Positions 8,706-15,859 of a DNA stretch of 64,000 nt are shown piece by piece. Positions within the stretch are counted from its first letter, which is position 1, and the number at the start of each line of letters is the position of its first letter. A program made the position numbers and the translations under genes. The notes beneath the pieces are model-generated. The model had not been told where the DNA came from. It was given only the letters and a program-made list of their open reading frames with translations, and did no database searches. This DNA is from Sva-07 sp963715285 (lineage in GTDB: Bacteria > Actinomycetota > Acidimicrobiia > Acidimicrobiales > Ilumatobacteraceae), in the NCBI GenBank assembly GCA_963715285.1, contig CAVQRU010000017.1, forward strand, positions 62,001-126,000. The letters are read 5' to 3'.

Positions 8706-8727
8706 ACGAAGGGGTGTCACAGGGTTG
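8703..8727 (-). promoter_or_regulatory. Element shared with the comF promoter
   Basis: On the gene strand the core reads TGTGACACCCCTTCGTCA, preceded by TCAACCC. The comF upstream region (56698-56724) carries the same element with two substitutions, at nearly the same distance from the start codon (about 10 nt here, about 11 nt there). It directly abuts and partly overlaps the proposed -10, so it occupies the -35 and spacer region. Contains the imperfect inverted repeat TGAC-N8-GTCA. Confidence 0.6.
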
Positions 8728-8821
8728 AGGTGGTCAGCGCCGAACGTGAACCGCTGACTCCATCCGACGCGACAAGTCGAGTGGAGGTCCACCTCATGGG
8801 CGTAGCTGGCGTTCGAGCGCC

Positions 8822-9085
8822 ATGAACGAAGCCAGATATCGCGACGTCGAACGACGGCTGTGGGAGTCACTCGGGCTCAGACCGATCGAGCGGCACGTTC
8901 GTCTCTCGCGTCTCCAAACGACCGCACGTCTCCAGGAGGTGGGCGACGGCCCGACCATTCTCTTCGTGCACGGAGGGTCTGCGAGCGGCGAGCACGTCGG
9001 CGGTGAGCACCTCGGCGTGCCTTCCGCTGTGTACTGCTCGACTCTGGCCCGGGTCCGGGCACGCCCCCTGGATCGACGATCCTGA
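8822..9085 (+). pseudogene. Alpha/beta hydrolase N-terminal remnant
   Basis: The first 55 residues (RYRDVERRLWESLGLRPIER, then a strand and GPTILFVHGG) match the start of actinobacterial alpha/beta hydrolases up to the HGG oxyanion loop. The rest of the 87-codon frame (SASGEHVGGEHLGVP and an Arg-rich end) no longer looks like the family. A shifted frame after about 9045 reads LDSGPGPG, resembling the next family motif LDxPGxG. No nucleophile elbow, acid or His follows. It is best read as a broken gene, one of two remnants flanking the DUF222-HNH gene. Residual expression of a short peptide cannot be excluded. Confidence 0.55.
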
Positions 9086-9290
9086 GCGCGCTGCTGCTCA
9101 CGTGGTCGATTTCCTCAACGGCTGTGAGACATCCACACCGTCACCCCTCGAGCGATGAGAACAGTGCCCTCCCACGGCGTCGTCAACGATGGAACCGGTG
9201 AGCGCACTCGGCACTCGCGGCCGCTGCGTCATCGCCTGCTGTGACCATCCGGCGAGTCACCGACGACGCACAGGTTCTACGGTGCTGGAC
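9086..9290. other. Intergenic stretch without a recognisable gene
   Basis: The 205 bp between the hydrolase remnant and the PhyH leader contain no frame with family resemblance, no tRNA-like fold that I can see and no strong hairpin. It may be further decayed hydrolase sequence. A -10-like TACGGT lies at 9278-9283, 7 nt before an ATG at 9291. Confidence 0.5.
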
Positions 9291-9323
9291 ATGAGTGCAC
9301 GCGTGGACGCCACCTCACCATGA
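9291..9323 (+). other. Possible 10-codon leader ORF before phyH
   Basis: ATG at 9291 opens MSARVDATSP and its TGA (9321-9323) overlaps the PhyH start as ATGA. The TACGGT hexamer 7 nt upstream would place transcription start at or next to this ATG, so translation of PhyH may be coupled to the leader. Confidence 0.35.
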
Positions 9324-10111
9324 CGGAGATCGACGTCGACGGCTACCGGCGCGATGGGTGGCTGCTCGTGCCGGGCGTGCTCGACCCAGCCGAACTCGCT
9401 GCGATCGACCAGGCCGTCACACAACTGGAGCACTGGGCAGCCGACGGTGGCCCCGGGCTGCACCACTTCGAGCAGACCGATGCCGGCGCGGTGATCGCAC
9501 GGAGTGAGGAGTTCGTCGACGACAGCGACGTCCTGCGCGAGTTCATCTGCGGCGGCATCGTGGTCGACGTGCTCGCCGAGCTGTTCGGAGAGCCAGCGGT
9601 GCTGTTCAAGGAGAAGATCAACTACAAACAACCCGGTGGCGGTGGCTTCGCGCCGCACCAGGATGCAGCCGCCTACCGATTCGTCGACCATCACATCTCG
9701 TGCATGGTGCCCCTCGACCCCGCGACCGAGGCGAGCGGATGCCTGTGGGTCGCTCCCGGCCACGAGCGGGGCCGCCTGCCCACCGACGATCGCGGTCGGA
9801 TCGAGTCGACGGTCGTGGCCGAACTCGAGTGGCGCCCGGTTCCGGTCGAGCCCGGCGACCTGTTGTTCTTCGACTCGTACACCCCACACCACAGCGACAC
9901 GAACCGCACCGACCGACCCCGCCGCGCTGCCTACCTCACCTACAACGCAGCGTCGCTCGGCGACCATCGCGAGCGGTACTACGCCGACAAGCGCGCCGAG
10001 TTCGAGCGAGCGGGCGGCGACTTCGACGGCCAGCGGGTGCGCATCAGCATCAGCGACGACTTCCTCGGACGACCGGTCGACCCCGCGCCGGACCAGGGCC
10101 ACCCGGCCTGA
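9320..10111 (+). CDS. Phytanoyl-CoA dioxygenase family (PhyH) protein
   Basis: The 263-residue Fe(II)/2-oxoglutarate-dependent oxygenase has the HxD metal motif at H113-Q-D115 (APHQDAAAY), the distal His at 190 or 191 (YTPHHSD) and the 2-oxoglutarate-binding Arg in RPRRAAYLTYN (about 200-202). The sequence SGCLWVAPGHERGRLP is typical of the small-molecule hydroxylating branch that includes PhnY and ectoine hydroxylase relatives. The substrate is unknown. The next gene starts 82 bp downstream. The start ATG overlaps a short upstream frame. Confidence 0.88.
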   Translation: MTEIDVDGYRRDGWLLVPGVLDPAELAAIDQAVTQLEHWAADGGPGLHHFEQTDAGAVIARSEEFVDDSDVLREFICGGIVVDVLAELFGEPAVLFKEKINYKQPGGGGFAPHQDAAAYRFVDHHISCMVPLDPATEASGCLWVAPGHERGRLPTDDRGRIESTVVAELEWRPVPVEPGDLLFFDSYTPHHSDTNRTDRPRRAAYLTYNAASLGDHRERYYADKRAEFERAGGDFDGQRVRISISDDFLGRPVDPAPDQGHPA

Positions 10112-10193
10112 CTCCTCCGACACGCGTGACGGGCGTATCCCCGAGTTCCACGATCGAATCCGCTTTCCGGCGCGCACGTGCCAGACTTCCTCG

Positions 10194-10745
10194 ATGGCCA
10201 CGCTCGTCCTCTCGGTGATCGGCGACGACCGTTCGGGCCTCGTCGACGCCCTGGCCGGGCCGATCGCCGACCACGGGGGCAACTGGGACCGCAGCCAGCT
10301 GGCCCGGCTCGGCGGCAAGTTCGCCGGCATCGTCGTGGTCACGCTCCCCGACGAACACGTCGACTCGCTCAGCGCGAGCCTGGCGGGCGTTCAGGCCCAG
10401 GGGCTCCTCGATGTGCGCATCGCGATCGCTGCGGCCGGCGGGCCGATCGACTCCTCGTCGCTCCTCCAGCTCCATCTGGTGGGCCAGGACCGACCGGGGA
10501 TCATCCGTGAGGTCGCCCGCGCGCTCGCGCAGCGCAACGTCAGCATCGAGGAACTCGAGACGTCGACGGTGTCCGCGCCGATGTCGGCGGAGCAGCTCTT
10601 CGAGGCAACCGCCACGCTCCGCCTGCCCCTCGATCTCGACCTCGACGCGCTCCAGGTCGCTCTGGAAGACATCGCCAACGAGCTGATGGTCGACCTCGAA
10701 GTCACGACACCGCCAGACGGCATCACGGCTCCCGAGAGGGGGTGA
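10194..10745 (+). CDS. Double ACT-domain protein (GcvR-like)
   Basis: The 183-residue protein consists of two ACT domains (about 3-75 and 88-165), both opening with the ligand-type pattern DRxG (GDDRSGLVDAL and GQDRPGIIREV). Such proteins act as amino-acid-sensing regulators, as with GcvR in the glycine cleavage system; no effector can be assigned. Its stop is 2 bp upstream of the selD start, suggesting a bicistronic transcript. A CAGACT hexamer ends 6 nt before the ATG, a weak version of the leaderless signature used here. Confidence 0.85.
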   Translation: MATLVLSVIGDDRSGLVDALAGPIADHGGNWDRSQLARLGGKFAGIVVVTLPDEHVDSLSASLAGVQAQGLLDVRIAIAAAGGPIDSSSLLQLHLVGQDRPGIIREVARALAQRNVSIEELETSTVSAPMSAEQLFEATATLRLPLDLDLDALQVALEDIANELMVDLEVTTPPDGITAPERG

Positions 10746-10747
10746 CG

Positions 10748-11803
10748 ATGAGCGACGACCCGCAGAACGCACGCGAGCAGATCAGGCTGACCCAGTTCAG
10801 CCACGGAGCCGGTTGAGGCTGCAAGCTCGCCCCCGGCGAGCTGGCCCACGTGGTGGACCACCTCAACTCCGATCATCCAGCCGAGCTCCTCGTCGGGCCC
10901 GACACCGGCGACGACGCCGCCGTGTGGCGAATCGACGCGGACCGAGCGCTCGTCTCGACCGCCGATTTCATCACTCCGGTGGTCGACGACGCGCGCGCAT
11001 GGGGACGTGTCGCTGCGGCCAACAGCGTGTCCGACGTCTACGCAATGGGTGGGCGGCCGCTGTTCGCACTGAACCTCGTCGGGTGGAACACCGACAAACT
11101 GCCGACCGTGCTGCTCGAGGAGGTCCTCGCCGGCGGCCAGGACATCGCCACGCAGGCGGGGTTCGTGATCGTCGGCGGGCACACGATCGACGACCCGGAG
11201 CCGAAGTACGGCATGGCCGTGACCGGCGAGGTCCACCCCGATCGCATTCTGACCAACGCCGGCCTGCGCACCGGCCAGGACGTCATCCTCACGAAGCCGC
11301 TCGGCGTCGGTGTGCTGACCACGGCGATCAAGGCGGGCCGCGCATCAGCCGCCCAGGCCGAGGCAGCGGTGGCCTCGATGACACGGCTGAACGACGTCGC
11401 CTGCCGGCTGGCACTCGCCGCCGGTGCGACGGGCTGCACCGACGTCACCGGCTTCGGGCTCGCCGGCCACCTCGGACGAATGGCGTTGGAGTCCGGCGTC
11501 GCGGTGACCGTCGAGTTCGACGCCGTGCCATTCCTGCCGGGCGCCGTCGACTTCGCCCGCGACGGCGTCATGCCGGGTGGGAGCCGCCGGAACCTGGCCT
11601 GGGCCCTCGACTTCCTCGACGCGGGTGATCACGACGAGGTCGAGCAGCTGCTCGTCGCCGACGCCCAGACCTCCGGCGGCCTGGTCTTCGGCACCGATCG
11701 CGCCGCCACCGACGACGTCCTCGCGGAACTGGCTGCCGCCGGTCACACCGCCGCTCGAATCGGTTCGGTCACCGCCGGCGAACCCGGCATCCGGCTGCGC
11801 TGA
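10748..11803 (+). CDS. selD: Selenide, water dikinase; selenocysteine-containing (UGA codon 23)
   Basis: SelD makes selenophosphate from selenide and ATP for Sec-tRNA and 2-selenouridine synthesis. Reading TGA at 10814-10816 as selenocysteine joins the N-terminus MSDDPQNAREQIRLTQFSHG to AG-U-GCKLAPGEL and a complete SelD of 351 residues. The Sec sits where other SelDs have the catalytic Cys or Sec, with Lys26 three residues later. Metal- and ATP-binding segments TADFITPVVDD, GGHTIDDPEPKYG and GCTDVTGFGLAGH follow. An 8-bp hairpin starts 7 nt after the UGA, as expected for a bacterial SECIS. A conventional gene finder would start at the GTG at 10850 and lose the active site. The gene is 2 bp downstream of the ACT gene. 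Confidence 0.9.
10824..10842 (+). promoter_or_regulatory. Candidate bacterial SECIS hairpin in selD
   Basis: A perfect 8-bp stem AGCTCGCC / GGCGAGCT closes a CCC loop, starting 7 nt after the UGA. Position fits SelB-dependent recoding. The loop lacks the usual G/U bases, so the identification rests on position and the in-frame UGA. Confidence 0.55.
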
Positions 11804-11837
11804 CCGCGCCTCCCGTCCGGCCCGACTCTCCGTTCTG

Positions 11838-11882
11838 CGTCAGCGCACATCGCCGGAATCGACGTCGTCGCCGACGCTGACG
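11838..11882. terminator. Possible bidirectional terminator between selD and arsI
   Basis: An 8-bp inverted repeat (CGTCAGCG 11838-11845, CGCTGACG 11875-11882) lies between the convergent stop codons of selD and arsI. There is a 29-nt loop and no T-tract, so this is tentative. Confidence 0.35.
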
Positions 11883-11903
11883 GGCTTGCCGCGACCCGGC
11901 GTG

Positions 11904-12329
11904 TCAGGAGGGGCAGCAGCTCGTCGACGGCTCGGCCGATCCCCCGATCACGACCATGTCGATCTGCTCCGCATCGGCCTTCTTGACGTACCACTCCCAG
12001 CGATTGCCGTCGGGAGCGTGCACCCACGTCTCCGCCTTCTCGGCATAACAGCAGATCGTCTCGTCGACGCCGGTCGTGTCGAGCCCGACCGACGAGAGGC
12101 GTCGCTCGGCCGCGGTCACCTCGTCGGCGCTGTCGACCTCGACACCGAGATGGTTGATCGACCCGTCGGGGCCGGCGCCACCGAACAGGACGAGCTTGAG
12201 CGGTGGGCTCTCGATCACGAAGTTCGCGTAGCCGTCACGAACCTTGGCCGGCGGCGTGTCGAACATCTTGGAGTAGAAGTCGATCGCGGCGTCGAGGTCG
12301 GTGACGTTGAGGGCGAGTTGCAGGCGCAT
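11904..12329 (-). CDS. arsI: ArsI-type C-As lyase (VOC dioxygenase; CadI family)
   Basis: The 141-residue vicinal-oxygen-chelate protein resembles ArsI, which demethylates MAs(III) with Fe(II) and O2. Candidate Fe ligands are Gln4, His60 and Glu112. The adjacent cysteines Cys93-Cys94 (TICCYAEKAE) are the trivalent-arsenic site of the family, and a second pair CC sits near the C-terminus (138-139). The start ATG at 12329 has AAGGA as Shine-Dalgarno. It is transcribed divergently from arsR with a 94-bp intergenic region holding inverted repeats. CadI-type cadmium-induced proteins are the nearest alternative name, but the arsC/arsR neighbours favour ArsI. Confidence 0.87.
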   Translation of the reverse strand: MRLQLALNVTDLDAAIDFYSKMFDTPPAKVRDGYANFVIESPPLKLVLFGGAGPDGSINHLGVEVDSADEVTAAERRLSSVGLDTTGVDETICCYAEKAETWVHAPDGNRWEWYVKKADAEQIDMVVIGGSAEPSTSCCPS

Positions 12330-12360
12330 CGGCGGATCCTTCCGAAGGGAACACCACGTC

Positions 12361-12375
12361 CACCACATCGTGGTG
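12361..12375 (-). promoter_or_regulatory. Palindrome in the arsI leader
   Basis: CACCAC-ATC-GTGGTG is a perfect inverted repeat 31 bp upstream of the arsI start, either an mRNA hairpin or a second operator site. Confidence 0.4.
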
Positions 12376-12393
12376 CCGTGGGTGTTGTATTGA

Positions 12394-12416
12394 TGATGGT
12401 CGATACGTTACCATCA
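12394..12416. promoter_or_regulatory. Probable ArsR operator
   Basis: A perfect 7-bp inverted repeat TGATGGT-N9-ACCATCA sits between divergent arsI and arsR, ending 7 bp before the arsR start. Its place fits autorepression plus control of arsI, the usual arrangement for ArsR/SmtB repressors. Confidence 0.6.
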
Positions 12417-12423
12417 CATTTCG

Positions 12424-12867
12424 ATGAACGTCGATATGAAATCCGATCGTGCTGCCGGCACCGTGAACGACACGCCACTCGTGTCGTGTTGCGGTTCGAC
12501 GAGCGGGGACGCCCTCACCGACGAGCAAGCACACGAACTGGCCGCGGCGTTCAAGGTGCTCGCCGACCCCGTGCGGCTCCGGCTCATGTCGCTGATCGCC
12601 ACGTCGCCGACGGGCGAGGTGTGTGCCTGCGATCTGCCGGAGTCCGTCGATCGCAGCCAACCGACCGTGAGCCACCATCTGTCGCTGCTGGTCAACGCCG
12701 GTGTCATCGAACGTGAGCAACGCGGCAAGTGGGCATGGTTCCGACTCCGCCGCGAGCGTCTCGACGAGCTCGCCACCGTCCTGACTGCTCCCGCAACGAA
12801 CTCGAACTCGATGTCGACCTCGAACTCGATCCCCCGTACCCTCCCACGAACAGGAACCCCATCGTGA
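12424..12867 (+). CDS. arsR: ArsR-family arsenite-responsive repressor
   Basis: The 147-residue winged-helix protein has the core LAAAFKVLADPVRLRLMSLI (39-58) and the helix-turn-helix QPTVSHHLSLLVNAGVI (79-95). The metalloid-sensing motif GEVCACDL (64-71, Cys67 and Cys69) corresponds to the ELCVCDL of type 1 ArsR, and a further Cys pair at 22-23 may complete a three-coordinate As(III) site. It has a Ser/Thr/Pro tail of about 25 residues. Its stop overlaps the arsC start (GTGA). ATG at 12424 is used; ATG at 12436 is an alternative. Confidence 0.92.
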   Translation: MNVDMKSDRAAGTVNDTPLVSCCGSTSGDALTDEQAHELAAAFKVLADPVRLRLMSLIATSPTGEVCACDLPESVDRSQPTVSHHLSLLVNAGVIEREQRGKWAWFRLRRERLDELATVLTAPATNSNSMSTSNSIPRTLPRTGTPS

Positions 12868-13274
12868 ACGACCGCCCCGCCGTCCTCTTCCTCTGCGTCC
12901 ACAACGCCGGCCGTTCGCAGATGGCCGCCGGTTGGCTCCGCCATCTCGCCGGCGACCGGGTCCAGGTGTTCTCCGGCGGCTCGGAACCGGCCGACCAGGT
13001 CAATCCCGCTGCGATCGCCGCGATGAGCGAGGTGGGCATCGACATCGCCGGACAGCAACCTCAGCGATGGACCGACGACCAGGCCCGCTCCGCCGACGTG
13101 GTCGTCACGATGGGGTGCGGCGACGTCTGCCCGGTCTACCCCGGCAAGCGCTACGAGGACTGGGAACTCACCGATCCCGCCGGCCAACCGGTGGAGTTCG
13201 TCCGCACCGTGCGCGACGAGATCCGCGAGCGCGTCGAGGGTCTGATCGCCAGCCTGGCGATCGAGACGCCGTGA
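12864..13274 (+). CDS. arsC: Arsenate reductase, LMW-phosphatase type
   Basis: The 136-residue protein has the CX5R phosphatase loop CVHNAGR (Cys11-Arg17) and the redox pair Cys85 and Cys89 in TMGCGDVCP, followed by the conserved GKRYEDWELTDPAG. This is the thioredoxin-coupled (or mycothiol-coupled) ArsC class that reduces As(V) to As(III). GTG at 12864 overlaps the arsR stop by 4 bp, and its own stop overlaps the next start by 4 bp, so the three genes are translationally coupled. Confidence 0.94.
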   Translation: MNDRPAVLFLCVHNAGRSQMAAGWLRHLAGDRVQVFSGGSEPADQVNPAAIAAMSEVGIDIAGQQPQRWTDDQARSADVVVTMGCGDVCPVYPGKRYEDWELTDPAGQPVEFVRTVRDEIRERVEGLIASLAIETP

Positions 13275-13996
13275 GCGTCCCTGCCGCGTCGCCGTGGCGG
13301 CCCGACGTGCGACGGCTCACCGGCGAGTTCGTCGGCACCGCGTTCCTCCTCGCTGCAGTGGTCGGCTCGGGGATCATGGCCGAGAACCTCACCGACGACG
13401 TCGGGCTCCAACTGCTCCAGAACGCCTTCGCCACCGCCGGCGCGCTCGTCGCGCTGATCCTCGCCTTCGGCGCCGTGTCCGGCGCCCACTTCAACCCGGC
13501 GGTCACGATCACCGACCGAGCGTTCGGCGGGATCGACACGCCGACCTCGGTCTGGTACGTCGCCGCCCAGGTCACCGGAGCGATCGCCGGCGTGATGATC
13601 GCCAACGTGATGTTCGACCTCGATGCGGTCAACTGGTCCACCAAGGATCGCTCCTCGATCAACCTGGTGTTCGCCGAGGGCATCGCCACGATCGGCCTGC
13701 TCCTCGTGATCTTCGGCGTCGTGCGCTCGGGACGGAGCTCGGTCGTCGCGTTCGCGGTCGGTGGCTACATCGCAGCGGCGTACTACTTCACGTCGTCGAC
13801 GAGCTTCGCCAACCCTGCGGTGACGGTGGCCCGCATGTTCTCCGACACGTTCGCCGGGATCGAGCCGGCGAGCGCGCCGGCCTTCATCGCCGCACAGCTC
13901 GTGGCCGTCGGGCTGGCAATCGGCCTGATCCACGTGCTCTGGCCCGACATGAGCGACGTCGCCGACGAGGTACTGCTGCCCCACGAAACGATGTGA
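13271..13996 (+). CDS. Aquaporin-type (MIP) channel of the arsenic operon
   Basis: The 241-residue six-helix membrane protein has the two half-helix motifs FNPAVT (Asn75) and ANPAVT (Asn181). In arsenic operons such channels (for example AqpS) release As(III) made by ArsC down its gradient. No ArsB or Acr3 pump is encoded here, so this is the only visible exit route. GTG at 13271 overlaps the arsC stop by 4 bp. The protein ends with a short acidic tail (ADEVLLPHETM). Confidence 0.9.
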   Translation: MSVPAASPWRPDVRRLTGEFVGTAFLLAAVVGSGIMAENLTDDVGLQLLQNAFATAGALVALILAFGAVSGAHFNPAVTITDRAFGGIDTPTSVWYVAAQVTGAIAGVMIANVMFDLDAVNWSTKDRSSINLVFAEGIATIGLLLVIFGVVRSGRSSVVAFAVGGYIAAAYYFTSSTSFANPAVTVARMFSDTFAGIEPASAPAFIAAQLVAVGLAIGLIHVLWPDMSDVADEVLLPHETM

Positions 13997-14025
13997 CGGT
14001 GGCCGTTCCACGGCAGACTCTCGAC

Positions 14026-15840
14026 ATGACGACGACCGACGCCGACAGGAACGCCGACCTCACCGCCGCTGGTGTCAGCTGGGACATCGACACGATCCTG
14101 CCCGAAGGGTCGTCACCGAACGACCTCTTCGACGAGGCCGAGGCGATCGCCGACGGGCTGGCGCCGCTACGAGGTCGAATCGGTGAACTCGACGCCGGCG
14201 AACTCGCCGAGGCGATGCACACGGTCGCCCGACTCCAGGACCTCGTTGCCCGGGCGAGCTATCACGCCATGCTCGCCTTCAGCACGGCAACCGACGACCC
14301 CGCTCGCGGCGCGGCGATGGCGGCCGCCCAGGAACGCGCGACGGCGATCGGCACCAAGCTGATCTTCTTCGAACTCGAGTGGGCAGCCACCGACGACGCC
14401 CATGCCGAGGCCGTGCTCGCCGACGAACGGCTCGACTTCTGCCGTCATCATCTCGCCAACCTGCGCCTCACGCGACCCCATCTGTTGAGCGAAGCAGAGG
14501 AGACGATCGTCGCCGAGAAGAGCCAGACGGGATTCTCGGCGTGGGTCCGCCTCTTCGACGAGCTGACGTCAGCGATCCACGTCGACCTCGCGGAGGAGCT
14601 CGGAGGCAACGGACTCCCGCTGATGCAGGCACTGTCGATGCTCCAACACCCCGACCGCTCCGTGCGCCAACAGGTCGCCGGCGCGGTCAGCGCTGCGTTG
14701 GAGCCGGGCCTGCGTACCCGTGCCTTCGTGTTCAACACGTTGCTGCTCGACAAGGCCGTCGACGACCGACTCCGGCACTACGACTCGTGGGTCTCGTCAC
14801 GAAACCTCGCCAACGAAGCCTCGGACGAGTCGGTGCAGGCGCTCGTCGACGCCGTGGTCGACAACTACTCGATCCCCCAACGCTGGTACACGCTCAAGGC
14901 ACAGATACTCGGCGTCGACCGCCTCGCCGACTACGACCGCATGGCCTCGGTCGCGGCCGCCGAGCGCGAGGTCGGCTGGGAGGAGGGAACCCAGATCGTG
15001 CGCGACGCGTACGCCTCGTTCTCGCCCGAACTTGCCGGCATCGTCAACCGCTTCATCGACGAGTCGTGGATCGACGCACCGCTGCGACCCGGCAAGCGCG
15101 GCGGGGCGTTCTGCGCCGGCGTCTCGCCCGCTCACCACCCCTACGTCCTGCTCAACTGGACCTCCACCACCCGCGACGTCGCCACCCTGGCCCACGAACT
15201 CGGTCACGGCGTGCACTTCCACCTCGCCCGCGAGCAGGGGATCTTCCACCAGAGCACGCCGTTGACGCTCGCCGAGACGGCATCGGTGTTCGGCGAGACG
15301 GTCACGAGCAATCGGCTGCTGTCGATGATCGACGATCCCAACGAACGGTTCTCCCTGCTCGCGAACACCCTCGAGGACTCGATCGCCACCGTCTTTCGGC
15401 AGATCGCCATGAACCGCTTCGAGCACGCATGCCACACCGCGCGTCGCGAGGAGGGTGAGTTGAGCGTCGAACGGTTCGGTGACCTGTGGGCACAGAGCCA
15501 GCAGGCGATGCTCGGCGACTCGGTCGAGATCACCGACGGCTACCGCAACTGGTGGAGCTACGTCCCCCACTTCATGGGATCGCCCGGCTACGTGTACGCC
15601 TACGCCTACGGACAACTGCTGGCGCTGTCGGTGTACGCCCGATACCGCGACGAGGGTGACGCCTTCGTCCCCGCCTACCTCGATCTGCTGCGCGCCGGTG
15701 GGTCCGACACCCCGGAGAACCTCGCTCGGATCGTCGACTGTGACCTGGCCGACCCCGACTTCTGGCGCAACGGCCTGAGGATCGTCGAGGGTCAGCTCAC
15801 GGCAGCGGAAGACGCCGCCCGAGCCGCCGGCCGGCTCTGA
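14026..15840 (+). CDS. pepF: M3 family oligoendopeptidase (PepF/thimet type)
   Basis: The 604-residue zinc metallopeptidase has HELGH (H390-H394) in TLAHELGHGVHF and a downstream Glu ligand in LTLAETASVFGE (about 417). The C-terminal region GYVYAYAYGQLLALSVYARY with the Tyr residues of the substrate pocket is typical of the PepF subgroup. It acts on short cytoplasmic peptides. The start ATG at 14026 is chosen because CAGACT ends 6 nt before it. The next gene follows 19 bp after the stop. Confidence 0.93.
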   Translation: MTTTDADRNADLTAAGVSWDIDTILPEGSSPNDLFDEAEAIADGLAPLRGRIGELDAGELAEAMHTVARLQDLVARASYHAMLAFSTATDDPARGAAMAAAQERATAIGTKLIFFELEWAATDDAHAEAVLADERLDFCRHHLANLRLTRPHLLSEAEETIVAEKSQTGFSAWVRLFDELTSAIHVDLAEELGGNGLPLMQALSMLQHPDRSVRQQVAGAVSAALEPGLRTRAFVFNTLLLDKAVDDRLRHYDSWVSSRNLANEASDESVQALVDAVVDNYSIPQRWYTLKAQILGVDRLADYDRMASVAAAEREVGWEEGTQIVRDAYASFSPELAGIVNRFIDESWIDAPLRPGKRGGAFCAGVSPAHHPYVLLNWTSTTRDVATLAHELGHGVHFHLAREQGIFHQSTPLTLAETASVFGETVTSNRLLSMIDDPNERFSLLANTLEDSIATVFRQIAMNRFEHACHTARREEGELSVERFGDLWAQSQQAMLGDSVEITDGYRNWWSYVPHFMGSPGYVYAYAYGQLLALSVYARYRDEGDAFVPAYLDLLRAGGSDTPENLARIVDCDLADPDFWRNGLRIVEGQLTAAEDAARAAGRL

Positions 15841-15859
15841 AGAACCGGCATCCGCCGAC

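Noticed and set aside
8703..8727. TGTCACA on the plus strand as a -35 of an ECF41 sigma promoter
   Set aside because: The CGTC expected about 16 bp downstream is absent at both copies, and the element is consistently placed relative to the minus-strand genes.
10814..10816. General reassignment of UGA in this genome
   Set aside because: UGA is used as the normal stop for most genes here, including the ACT gene directly upstream of selD.
10850..11803. A shorter, standard-code SelD starting at GTG 10850
   Set aside because: It would lack the catalytic Cys/Sec and Lys and begin in the middle of the first domain; reading through the UGA restores both.
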